From Chitinivibrionia bacterium (GTDB taxonomy: Bacteria; Krumholzibacteriota; Krumholzibacteriia; WVZY01), in assembly GCA_016208665.1 (NCBI GenBank), contig JACQXT010000108.1:960-9519 (forward strand): a stretch of DNA of 8,560 nt, in the 5' to 3' direction. Every line of letters begins with the position of its first letter. The stretch's first letter is position 1. Below are positions 1-5,764 of the stretch, piece after piece. A program made the translations under genes and the position numbers. The notes under the pieces were generated by a model. That model was not told the DNA's origin. It ran no database searches and saw only the letters and a list, made by a program, of their open reading frames with translations.

Positions 1-944
1 CGTATCGCGAGGCGCGCGTGAGCCTCCCGGGCGGTTGCGCGTGGGGGCCGCGCCCCGTCGATCTCCATCTGATGGCGCTCGAGAAGCTCGGAGCGAAGAT
101 CGACCTGAAACACGGGTACATTCACGCCTCGGCGCGGCAGCTCAGGGGCGCCGAAATCGTCATGCCCATTTCCAGCGTCGGCGCAACGGCCAATACGTTG
201 ATGGCGGCCTCCCTTGCCAAGGGAACGACGGTCATACGCAACGCCGCCATGGAGCCCGAAGTCACGGAACTCGCGAAGGCCCTCAACATAGCAGGCGCTT
301 CGATCGGCGGCTTGAACACCCCCACGCTGGTCGTCGAAGGGAAGCAGCATCTCGAACCGTTCCGGTACCGCGTCATTCCCGACCGCATCGAAGCCGGGAC
401 TTTTGTGGCCGCGGCGGTCGCCACCGGCGGGGACATCACGATCGCCGATTGCCGCCCCTCGCATCTCGACGCCGTGCTGGGCGCTTTCCGCTCATGCGGA
501 GCCGCCATCGACGAGGGCGAGGACAGCGTTCGTGTCAAAGGCCCCGACACGCTCGAGCCCATCCACGTCGTAACGAAAGAGTACCCCGGGTTTCCCACCG
601 ATATGCAAGCGCAGATGATGGCCGTGTTGTGCCTGGCGCACGGAACCAGCACGGTGAAAGAAACGATCTACCCCGACCGGTTTACTCACGTTCCGGAGCT
701 GCGGAGGCTCGGCGCCAATATCAGGCTCGACGGCAACCTCTCCGTCATTGCCGGTGTAAAGTCCCTCGAAGCGGCGCCGGTCATGGCGACCGATATACGT
801 GCGAGTTCGGCGCTGGTCATCGCCGCAATGGCCGCCCAGGGAACGACGGAGATATCGCGGGTCTACCATCTCGACCGGGGATATGAGCGGCTGGAGAAGA
901 AACTCTCCAAGCTGGGGGCCAGCATACGCAGGATCGCGAAGTAG
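1..944 (+). CDS. murA: UDP-N-acetylglucosamine 1-carboxyvinyltransferase (MurA), 5' end missing
   Basis: MurA transfers enolpyruvate from PEP to the 3'-OH of UDP-GlcNAc in the cytoplasm, the first committed step of peptidoglycan synthesis. The reading frame is open from the left edge (first full codon at 3), so the GTG at 18 is an internal Val codon and not the start. About 313 residues remain of the family's usual ~420. Visible hallmarks are the PGGCAWG loop with the catalytic Cys (codon 36-38, E. coli Cys115 equivalent) followed by RPVDLH; GFPTDMQAQ with the catalytic Asp (codon 600-602); DIRAS (Arg at 798-800); and the C-terminal DRGYERLEKKL segment (Arg at 876-878). The Cys in the loop is the type that fosfomycin alkylates, rather than the Asp variant seen in some resistant MurAs. 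The Trp two residues after the Cys is unusual; Ile or Val is more common. selB follows after 73 bp in the same direction with no clear terminator between them. Confidence 0.97.
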   Translation, partial: YREARVSLPGGCAWGPRPVDLHLMALEKLGAKIDLKHGYIHASARQLRGAEIVMPISSVGATANTLMAASLAKGTTVIRNAAMEPEVTELAKALNIAGASIGGLNTPTLVVEGKQHLEPFRYRVIPDRIEAGTFVAAAVATGGDITIADCRPSHLDAVLGAFRSCGAAIDEGEDSVRVKGPDTLEPIHVVTKEYPGFPTDMQAQMMAVLCLAHGTSTVKETIYPDRFTHVPELRRLGANIRLDGNLSVIAGVKSLEAAPVMATDIRASSALVIAAMAAQGTTEISRVYHLDRGYERLEKKLSKLGASIRRIAK

Positions 945-1017
945 CCTCCGGCCGCCGGTTTCTCCATCGCTCCATGCCGACCGGGTGACGATCCCCTCGC
1001 AACAGGAAGTGGTGAGT

Positions 1018-2796
1018 ATGCGACGTTTCATCCTGGGAACGGCCGGCCACGTCGACCACGGCAAGACCGCTCTCGTGAAAGCCTTGACCGGGAAGGACAC
1101 CGACAGGCTCAAGGAGGAACAGGAGCGGGGCATCTCCATCGAACTCGGCTTCGCGCCTCTCCGCTTGGACGATGACGTGTTCTGCGGCGTGGTCGACGTG
1201 CCCGGGCACGAACGGTTCATAAAGAATATGGTTGCGGGCGCCGGCGGCATCGATATCGCGCTCTTGGTCGTCGCGGCGGATGAAAGCGTCATGCCTCAGA
1301 CGAAGGAACACCTCGACGTCCTTCAATCTCTCGGCATCTCCCACGGCATCATCGTCATCACCAAAATAGATTGTGCATCGGAAGACCTGGTGGAGGTCGT
1401 GAAAAGCGACATTGCGGACCTCGTCGCGGGCACGATGCTCGAGAAGGCGGAGATCGTGGATACATCGGTAAGAACCGGCGCGGGTCTCGACGCCTTGAAG
1501 CGGGCCATTGCGGCTGTGTGCCGGGATGTCGAGGAGCGGGACCAGAGCGGACCGTTCAGGCTTCCCATCGATCGCGTCTTCATCAGGGAAGGCATCGGCT
1601 TGGTGGCGACGGGAAGCTGCTACTCAGGTTCGCTGGCGCTGCAAGGCGTGAAGACGGGCGAAGTCCAGCGCGGGGATGTCCTGGTGACGCCGTCGCATTT
1701 CCATGTGAGCCACATGATCGACGCCCGCATAACGCTCACCGCATTCGAAGCCGTCGAATTGAAAAACCGGCAGCGGGTTCGCGTGCACCATGGAGCCCGG
1801 GAGGTGCTGGGAAGAATCGTTCTGCTCGAACGGGAGCTGCTCGCGTCGAGCGAGAGCGCGCTTGTGCAACTGAGGCTGGAAAGCCCGATCGTCGCCGGCG
1901 CGGGCGATCATTTCGTTATCCGGAGGTATTCACCGGCCCGCGTCCTCGGCGGCGGCAGGGTGCTCGATCCGAATCCGGCGAAGCACAAGCAGTTCGATTC
2001 GGCCGTTATCGGCCACCTGTCGCTTTTGGAGAAGGGAGACGAAGGGGATATACGAATGAAAGCCGTCTTCGATGCGGGATTCGACGGATATGACGCCGGG
2101 AATCTTCCGGAGGGAATGTCGCAGGCAATGCTGTCGAAAGAAGACGTGGTATCCGTAGAAGGAATCTTGTTCCACCGGCGCGCGCTCGACCGGCTCGCCG
2201 AACGCATCTCCGAACTGGCCGGATCGTATGGTCGGGAGCACCCGCTTCTCTATGGAATCGACAGGGAGGAACTCAAGCAGAAGCTTCGCTTCGGCCGTTC
2301 GAAAGCGGTGTTCAACGGAGTGCTCGATGCGCTGTCCCGATCCGCTCGTGTGTTCATTCGAGGCAATCGCGTCAGGACCGGCGCGCCGGAGCCGGACGTC
2401 TCGCCGTCGCTCAAGCGGGACATCGACGGCCTCGAAGCGTTCGTGAAACGGGCCGGCGTGCAATTTCCCCTCGTGGAGGATCTGGAAAAACAGTGGAGGG
2501 GTTCGAGCGATTTCCAGGATGCGCTGCAGTCTCTCAAAGAAGCCGGGGCCATCGTCAAGATAGCCGATCGAGGATACATTCACGCGGAAAGCCTCGATCA
2601 ATGCGTGCATCGCGTGCGGATCCTTTTCGAACGCACAAAGGAGCTATCCGTCGGCGACTTCAAGGATGAATTCAATCTGACCAGGAAGCATGCGATCCCC
2701 CTGTTAGAATACATGGACGAACATCGAATAACGGTACGCTCGGGGGACGCCAGGATTAAGGGGCCGGCGCTTCATCCGGAAGAAAAAAACGCATAA
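1018..2796 (+). CDS. selB: Selenocysteine-specific elongation factor SelB
   Basis: SelB is the GTPase that delivers Sec-tRNA(Sec) to ribosomes at UGA codons marked by a downstream SECIS hairpin. The 592 residues are close to the E. coli length (~614). The EF-Tu-like GTPase domain shows G1 GHVDHGKT (residues 10-17), G2 region RGISIELGF (37-45), G3 DVPGH (60-64) and G4 TKID (115-118). TKxD rather than NKxD is normal for SelB. The GISIELGF signature separates SelB from EF-Tu and IF2. Beta-barrel domains follow to about residue 380, then a C-terminal winged-helix region (about 380-592) expected to bind SECIS RNA. The ATG at 1018 was chosen because AGGAAG (1004-1009) lies 8 nt upstream and the protein then begins at the GTPase domain; the in-frame GTG at 1012 is possible but less well spaced. 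The frame also stays open upstream into murA to 799, but that extension lies antiparallel to no domain and only reads through murA codons. selA, selC and selD are not in this window. Confidence 0.95.
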   Translation: MRRFILGTAGHVDHGKTALVKALTGKDTDRLKEEQERGISIELGFAPLRLDDDVFCGVVDVPGHERFIKNMVAGAGGIDIALLVVAADESVMPQTKEHLDVLQSLGISHGIIVITKIDCASEDLVEVVKSDIADLVAGTMLEKAEIVDTSVRTGAGLDALKRAIAAVCRDVEERDQSGPFRLPIDRVFIREGIGLVATGSCYSGSLALQGVKTGEVQRGDVLVTPSHFHVSHMIDARITLTAFEAVELKNRQRVRVHHGAREVLGRIVLLERELLASSESALVQLRLESPIVAGAGDHFVIRRYSPARVLGGGRVLDPNPAKHKQFDSAVIGHLSLLEKGDEGDIRMKAVFDAGFDGYDAGNLPEGMSQAMLSKEDVVSVEGILFHRRALDRLAERISELAGSYGREHPLLYGIDREELKQKLRFGRSKAVFNGVLDALSRSARVFIRGNRVRTGAPEPDVSPSLKRDIDGLEAFVKRAGVQFPLVEDLEKQWRGSSDFQDALQSLKEAGAIVKIADRGYIHAESLDQCVHRVRILFERTKELSVGDFKDEFNLTRKHAIPLLEYMDEHRITVRSGDARIKGPALHPEEKNA

Positions 2797-2829
2797 ACAC
2801 CGGATTTTAGCCAATTGTATCTTTTTTTT
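2774..2829 (+). terminator. Possible weak terminator at the selB 3' end
   Basis: ATCCGG (2774-2779) and CCGGAT (2800-2805) form a perfect 6-bp stem spanning the selB stop codon, with a 20-nt A-rich loop. It is followed directly by TTTTAG, and by a run of eight T at 2822-2829. The long loop and the distance to the T8 run make it a weak candidate; it would separate selB from the next promoter. Confidence 0.35.
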
Positions 2830-2841
2830 CTGACGGGATTA

Positions 2842-2850
2842 TGATATAAT
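2842..2850 (+). promoter_or_regulatory. Extended -10 promoter for the secreted-protein gene
   Basis: TGATATAAT is a perfect extended -10 element (TG, one base, consensus TATAAT at 2845-2850). The region where a -35 would sit (about 2822-2827) is only a T tract, so this would be a -35-poor, extended -10 type sigma70-family promoter. The expected transcription start is about 2857, which gives a leader of about 190 nt before the ATG at 3049. Confidence 0.6.
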
Positions 2851-2892
2851 CAGTGTACAAAGCCGATTTGAGGCAAACGAAGCGGACAACGT

Positions 2893-2956
2893 GCTGTTAC
2901 TTTTGGCTTAAAGCGGCCTGCATCTCGATACTCACAACGCTAGGGGCTAACAGCTT
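2893..2956 (+). repeat. GCTGTTAC ... CTAACAGCTT inverted pair, copy 1
   Basis: GCTGTTAC (2893-2900) and CTAACAGCTT (2947-2956) lie in the leader of the secreted-protein gene; GCTGTTA and TAACAGC can form a 7-bp stem. Both words recur, in reversed order, downstream of the gene. Confidence 0.45.
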
Positions 2957-2995
2957 TTAAAACTTTTACTTCGCCATGGGCTGAGGTACGGCCGA

Positions 2996-3030
2996 AGGCG
3001 AGATTCATGCTTTTTCTCGCTTGTTCTTCT
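2996..3030 (+). terminator. Terminator-like hairpin in the leader
   Basis: AGGCGAGA (2996-3003) and TCTCGCTT (3015-3022) make an 8-bp stem with one G-U and an 11-nt loop, followed by the T-rich but interrupted GTTCTTCT. It lies entirely upstream of the gene's SD sequence and competes with the 2971-3001 stem for the GGCGA segment. The impure U tract makes intrinsic termination uncertain. Confidence 0.4.
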
Positions 3031-3044
3031 CAGTCAGGAGGAGA
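3025..3044 (+). promoter_or_regulatory. SD-sequestering hairpin
   Basis: TCTTCTC (3025-3031) can pair with GAGGAGA (3038-3044) in a 7-bp stem with one G-U and a 6-nt loop. Most of the consensus SD AGGAGG (3036-3041) is inside this hairpin, so folding would block ribosome entry at the ATG at 3049. It does not overlap the 2996-3022 stem, so both hairpins could form together as an off state. Confidence 0.4.
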
Positions 3045-3048
3045 TGCT

Positions 3049-3432
3049 ATGAGGAAGGTTTCAAGGATCTTGTTTGCGGCTGTGCTTTTGGTGGCTTTCT
3101 GCGTTCCCGTTCTTGGCGATGAATTACCCGCCCCCTTGGAGAGGGACATTTACCCTGGTGTTACGAATATCTCCTACGCCGGCCAGAGTTTCCGTTTCGA
3201 GACGACCGTCACTATTCATGTGTCTCTCATACCCCGTGGCGCTAACCTGATAGAACTCAGGTTCAAGGTTCATCAAGGCACGACAACCCGCACTCCCGTG
3301 ATGGCCGCCTCTCCGAACATGCAGATCGAAATCGACTGGGTGAACTGGAACAACACTATCTTCTCCGGAACTCCTCCGCCCGATGGCTGGGAAGGCCTGT
3401 TGCATACGGAATCCGGCTTTACGGAGAAGTAA
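3049..3432 (+). CDS. Small secreted protein of unknown function
   Basis: I do not recognise this 127-residue protein. A clear signal peptide is visible: positive n-region MRKVSR, hydrophobic core (residues 7-19) and a likely signal peptidase I site after VLG (residue 23). Cys18 is preceded by VAF, which is not a lipobox, so a lipoprotein is unlikely. The mature part of about 104 residues has no Cys and alternates polar and hydrophobic residues (TTVTIHVSLI, LIELRFKV, MQIEIDWVNW), suggesting a beta-rich exported domain; the C-terminus is Trp-, Gly- and Pro-rich. The ATG at 3049 has a perfect SD AGGAGG 7 nt upstream, far better than the in-frame ATG at 3007, which lies in a hairpin loop and would spoil the signal peptide. 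Codon choice uses more T- and A-ending codons than the neighbouring genes, so the gene may be acquired or weakly selected for local composition. Its long structured leader suggests RNA-level control. Confidence 0.75.
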   Translation: MRKVSRILFAAVLLVAFCVPVLGDELPAPLERDIYPGVTNISYAGQSFRFETTVTIHVSLIPRGANLIELRFKVHQGTTTRTPVMAASPNMQIEIDWVNWNNTIFSGTPPPDGWEGLLHTESGFTEK

Positions 3433-3468
3433 AATATTTTTACGAGCATTAAATAGTTTTACTTTTTT
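3427..3468 (+). terminator. AT-rich hairpin with T run after the secreted-protein gene
   Basis: AAGTAAAA (3427-3434) pairs with TTTTACTT (3457-3464), and the T run continues to 3468. A smaller competing hairpin, GTAAAA-TAT-TTTTAC, sits at 3429-3443. The stem is almost all A-T, so termination may be inefficient and transcripts could read into the structured region downstream. By count, 3421-3480 has only 17 G/C in 60 bases. Confidence 0.35.
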
Positions 3469-3513
3469 GTCGAAGACAAGCTTGGCTTGGAACCACCTCT
3501 CGGTTTGATTCTC

Positions 3514-3592
3514 CTAACAGCTTATCTTGTAGTGGCTTGCCATTCTGCCATTTTCCCCTTCGCCCACCTTATGGCATTATAATTGCTGTTAC
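3514..3592 (+). repeat. CTAACAGCTT ... GCTGTTAC inverted pair, copy 2
   Basis: CTAACAGCTT (3514-3523) and GCTGTTAC (3585-3592) repeat the two words found in the leader upstream, in the opposite order. They can pair with each other or with the upstream copies if both are on one transcript. Confidence 0.45.
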
Positions 3593-3846
3593 CCCTGTGC
3601 TACCACCATCTACATCCCCAAAAAGTGCTTTTTGGGACGAGGAGCACAGGAAGAGGGATTTTGCGGGTGGCAGAGAGGGCACAAGGGAGAAATAAACTCG
3701 AGAGTTTATTCCCCAAACGCCTGTCTAGATCCTGTTGATGGTTCAACAAACCAGTGAATCATAGCCCTTGCCCTTAGCGTGATTCCCGGGTTGGGTGTTG
3801 CCCTCTCGAAGCTTGGGGGGCAGTTTCCGAAGTTCCCCTTTTTTTA
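3538..3846 (+). ncRNA. Candidate structured non-coding RNA, unassigned
   Basis: The 490-nt gap 3433-3923 has no credible gene but many strong plus-strand stems. TGCC..TCTGCCA (3538-3550) pairs with TGGCAGA..GGCA (3668-3681). Nested inside are CCTGTGCT/AGCACAGG (3594-3601/3643-3650) and CCCAAAAA-GTGC-TTTTTGGG (3617-3636). Downstream are AATAAACT-CGAG-AGTTTATT (3691-3710), TGTTGA-TGGT-TCAACA (3733-3748) and GAATCA/TGATTC (3756-3761/3780-3785). The block ends in an intrinsic terminator at 3815-3845. Possible starts are a weak -35/-10 pair (TTGATT 3505-3510, TGTAGT 3528-3533) giving a 5' end near 3540, or a TATAAT at 3578-3583 without a -35; readthrough from the upstream gene is also possible. 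The long stem with an unpaired middle recalls 6S RNA, but I find no sequence match. Ends are estimates. Confidence 0.4.
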
Positions 3847-3866
3847 TTGGGGTTAGCGGGCAAGGG
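3765..3866 (+). repeat. Perfect 9-bp inverted repeat around the terminator
   Basis: CCCTTGCCC (3765-3773) and GGGCAAGGG (3858-3866) are exact reverse complements enclosing the 3815-3845 terminator. The left arm sits in the loop of a GAATCA/TGATTC hairpin, so pairing of both would make a pseudoknot in a readthrough transcript. Confidence 0.5.
3815..3845 (+). terminator. Rho-independent terminator
   Basis: GGGGGGC (3815-3821) pairs with GTTCCCC (3832-3838) through seven pairs, two of them G-U, with a 10-nt loop, followed at once by seven T (3839-3845). This is the best intrinsic terminator in the window and faces the plus strand, so something upstream is transcribed in that direction. The CCCC can alternatively pair with GGGG at 3849-3852. 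Confidence 0.6.
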
Positions 3867-3923
3867 TGGGATGCAGATGCTCATTGGGCAAGCTTGCGGC
3901 GCCGGATGCTCTCGAGTGGATTC

Positions 3924-5651
3924 TTATTTATCCTGCTTGTCCGGGAGCCTGGGTTCGGCAAAGATCGTTTTCACCTGAGAACAGTGCACTGCTCCCGGTT
4001 TGGCTTTCCTCGGTTTTCTCACATATTTTCGCAAGGTGCAGATTACGGGTACGATGGAAGAGTGCTTAGCCTTTGAATAATACGCGGCGATGCCGGCGGC
4101 GGCTTCGAGCACGGCCTCGGACGGATTCCCCTTGCCGCCCTTCGATTTGAGAATAACGTGAGAGCCCGCTGCCTGCTGGGCGTGCATCCAGTAATCCGAA
4201 GGCGCTGCTGCGCGGAATGTGAGCTCGTCGTTCTCCCGATTGTTCCTCCCGACGAAAACGAACCACATCGGGCCGAGGTCGAATCGCCGGTAAGTCTTCT
4301 CGGCCGGACCGGCGGCTGCGCGTCCATGCGTTCGTACCGGGATCTGGTATTCCATCCTGAGCTTCTCCAGGGCGTCCAAGGCGTGTGTCACGTTCTTGTC
4401 AGCTGCGATTGTATCGCGCCGGCGCTCGAGATCGCCGATGAGCGCCTGGAGGTGTTCGATCTTCATCTGCAAGAATCTCAGGCTTCGCTTCAGCTTCGAC
4501 GCCTTCTTGAACAGCTTCTGAACCTGAGCATGAATAGGGTGGGCGGGGTCCAGCTCGATGACGATCGGTTTCCCCGAACCATAGGGATCGGGCAGTTCTA
4601 TCGTCGAGGTGCCCGGGGGCACCAGAGATTGATACGCCGCAAGGGTTTCGGCTCTTTTGCGCAGGCCGTCATGTTGCGCGGCGGCCTGGTGTTCGGCAAG
4701 GAGCTTCTCGAGGAGGGAGCGCTTCTTGGCGATAAACGAGCCTGCGGGCTTGAGGCCGTCGGCGATACGCTTTGCGAGTTCGGATTCGACGAGCGCTCGG
4801 CCGATCGTTTCGGCCGCCGAGAGCACATCGGCGAACGGGCCGGAGATGCCGTCGGCTTGGCCTGCATCCCCGGCCGGTTCGGGAACGGGCGCCGCGTCGG
4901 CCGGATTGCCGGCGGCGAGAACATGTATGCGCCGGGCGCCGGAAGAGACCGAATCGCGAAACGATATGAGCTTCGCCGCAGCCTGCTCGGGAGAGTCCCC
5001 GGCGAACATTTTCCTGAGCCGCTGGTCGAGGCCCGGCACGCCGGCATCGGAACGGAGCATCGAGCACAGAACGGTTTCCGAGATGGTCGAAAACGGAGGG
5101 GCGAGAGCGGGTCTCGGTATTCCTGCGCGCGAATTCGGCCTTTGAACGCCGTCCAGCGGCTCGTCGCCGTCATAGATCACGGCGCTCCCTTCGCGTCCGT
5201 ACAGTGTCAGAAGAAGCGAGAAGTTCGAGCCGCGCGGAGCAGTCCCTTTCTTCGCCGCGAACTGGAGGCGCATAACCCTGTCTCCCCGCGGCTGATCTAT
5301 GGACTCGACCGTGCATCGCTCGATTGCAGGGAGGACTTTCTCGGCGGGACAGCCGATCAGGAGGTCCGCGCGCGTTACAAAAACAAAGGCCCCGGACTTC
5401 GAAAGGACGGCAATAAGATAGAGGCGGCCGCCGGAGCGTTCTCCGGCCTGTTCTTCGGCCTTCGCAGTCCGGTCGCGCGAAGCCCGGCCCCGGGACGGCT
5501 CGCTCGTGGAGGCTTGGTTCCCGGCAGCCTCACCCCCGCCGTTCAGTGCAATCGAAAGCACCGGCTTGAAATACCGGCACTCGCCTACCTGCCTGCCGCA
5601 CACCGAGGCGCGGGCCGAATCGATCAGGAGGGTGAGGAGCCAATTGTTCAT
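3924..5651 (-). CDS. rqcH: RqcH / NFACT family ribosome quality-control factor
   Basis: RqcH binds 50S subunits carrying a stuck peptidyl-tRNA and recruits tRNA-Ala to add C-terminal alanine tails (shown in B. subtilis; Rqc2/NEMF family). Length, 575 residues, is typical. The N-terminal NFACT-N part is divergent, but the segment around residues 116-130 carries the conserved Asp-Arg pair (Asp124-Arg125 in GDRVM), then SNFSLLLTLYGREGSAVIYD (142-161). Residues about 310-440 are charged and helical, the coiled-coil middle. The C-terminal NFACT-R domain (about 455-560) is clear: FVGRNNRENDELT, DYWMHAQ, GSHVIL, AAYYSKAKHSS and KPRKAKPGAV. Residues 36-75 are a low-complexity Ala/Gly/Arg/Glu linker. 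The ATG at 5651 is the only nearby start; no SD is visible upstream, so translation initiation may be weak or near leaderless. The gene is divergent from yicC, as expected of this neighbourhood. Confidence 0.88.
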   Translation of the reverse strand: MNNWLLTLLIDSARASVCGRQVGECRYFKPVLSIALNGGGEAAGNQASTSEPSRGRASRDRTAKAEEQAGERSGGRLYLIAVLSKSGAFVFVTRADLLIGCPAEKVLPAIERCTVESIDQPRGDRVMRLQFAAKKGTAPRGSNFSLLLTLYGREGSAVIYDGDEPLDGVQRPNSRAGIPRPALAPPFSTISETVLCSMLRSDAGVPGLDQRLRKMFAGDSPEQAAAKLISFRDSVSSGARRIHVLAAGNPADAAPVPEPAGDAGQADGISGPFADVLSAAETIGRALVESELAKRIADGLKPAGSFIAKKRSLLEKLLAEHQAAAQHDGLRKRAETLAAYQSLVPPGTSTIELPDPYGSGKPIVIELDPAHPIHAQVQKLFKKASKLKRSLRFLQMKIEHLQALIGDLERRRDTIAADKNVTHALDALEKLRMEYQIPVRTHGRAAAGPAEKTYRRFDLGPMWFVFVGRNNRENDELTFRAAAPSDYWMHAQQAAGSHVILKSKGGKGNPSEAVLEAAAGIAAYYSKAKHSSIVPVICTLRKYVRKPRKAKPGAVHCSQVKTIFAEPRLPDKQDK

Positions 5652-5675
5652 GATAGCTGTGATACAATAACTTGT

Positions 5676-5681
5676 TATAAT
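5676..5681 (+). promoter_or_regulatory. Possible second promoter for the yicC operon (extended -10)
   Basis: TGTTATAAT at 5673-5681 is a perfect extended -10 (TATAAT 5676-5681) without a good -35. It overlaps ATAAC-TT-GTTAT (5668-5679), a small inverted repeat. The opposite strand reads TATAAC (5679-5674), a possible -10 for rqcH that would give a leader of only about 15 nt. Confidence 0.35.
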
Positions 5682-5696
5682 GTGAGGATTTACCCA

Positions 5697-5724
5697 TTGA
5701 CAGAACGGAAGAGTTATTTATACT
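5697..5724 (+). promoter_or_regulatory. Main promoter of the yicC-gmk-rpoZ-coaBC operon
   Basis: Consensus -35 TTGACA (5697-5702) is followed by 16 nt and TATACT (5719-5724), five of six matches to the -10 consensus; TACTAT at 5721-5726 with an 18-nt spacer is the alternative. Transcription should start near 5731, about 34 nt before the yicC ATG. Confidence 0.65.
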
Positions 5725-5764
5725 ATCTGATTTCAGTCTCCCCTCAATTCAAGGAGTGCTCCGT

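Larger units (their letters stand above)
2857..3048 (+). promoter_or_regulatory. Long structured 5' leader, riboswitch- or attenuator-like, class unknown
   Basis: This non-coding leader contains several complementary segments. AAGCCGA (2860-2866) pairs with TTGGCTT (2903-2909) with one G-U. GCTGTTA (2893-2899) pairs perfectly with TAACAGC (2948-2954). TCGCC (2971-2975) pairs with GGCGA (2997-3001) and encloses an inner stem GGCTG/CGGCC (2979-2983/2989-2993). These are followed by a terminator-like hairpin and an SD-masking hairpin, listed separately. The GGCGA segment can join either the 2971-3001 stem or the terminator-like stem but not both, the architecture expected of a regulatory leader. 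I could not match it to any riboswitch consensus I know. Pairings were found by eye, not by energy calculation. Confidence 0.45.

Noticed and set aside
799..1017. Extension of selB upstream to 799
   Set aside because: The extra residues only read murA codons in another frame; the ATG at 1018 has an SD at good spacing and begins at the GTPase domain.
2857..3005. Cyclic di-GMP (GEMM) riboswitch
   Set aside because: AGGCAAACG and GGCTGAGGTACGGCC faintly recall it, but the GCAAAGCC core and the tetraloop-receptor layout are missing.
3049..3120. Lipoprotein signal at Cys18 of the secreted protein
   Set aside because: The residue before the Cys is Phe, which a lipobox does not allow; a signal peptidase I site after residue 23 fits better.
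2797..3923. tRNA-Sec (selC), tmRNA or another tRNA in the gaps near selB
   Set aside because: No T-arm with matching stems, no UCA anticodon arm and no CCA-ended acceptor were found. CGGTTTGATT at 3501-3510 resembles a T-loop but its stem does not pair.
3433..3923. RNase P RNA or SRP RNA
   Set aside because: The conserved GAGGAAAGTCC and ACAGAA regions of RNase P RNA and the GGAAGGAAGCAGC-like SRP motif are absent on both strands.
2797..3923. Insertion sequence or MITE
   Set aside because: No transposase, no terminal inverted repeats at the island edges and no target duplication could be seen; palindromes such as GCAAGCTTGC (3888-3897) are internal and isolated.
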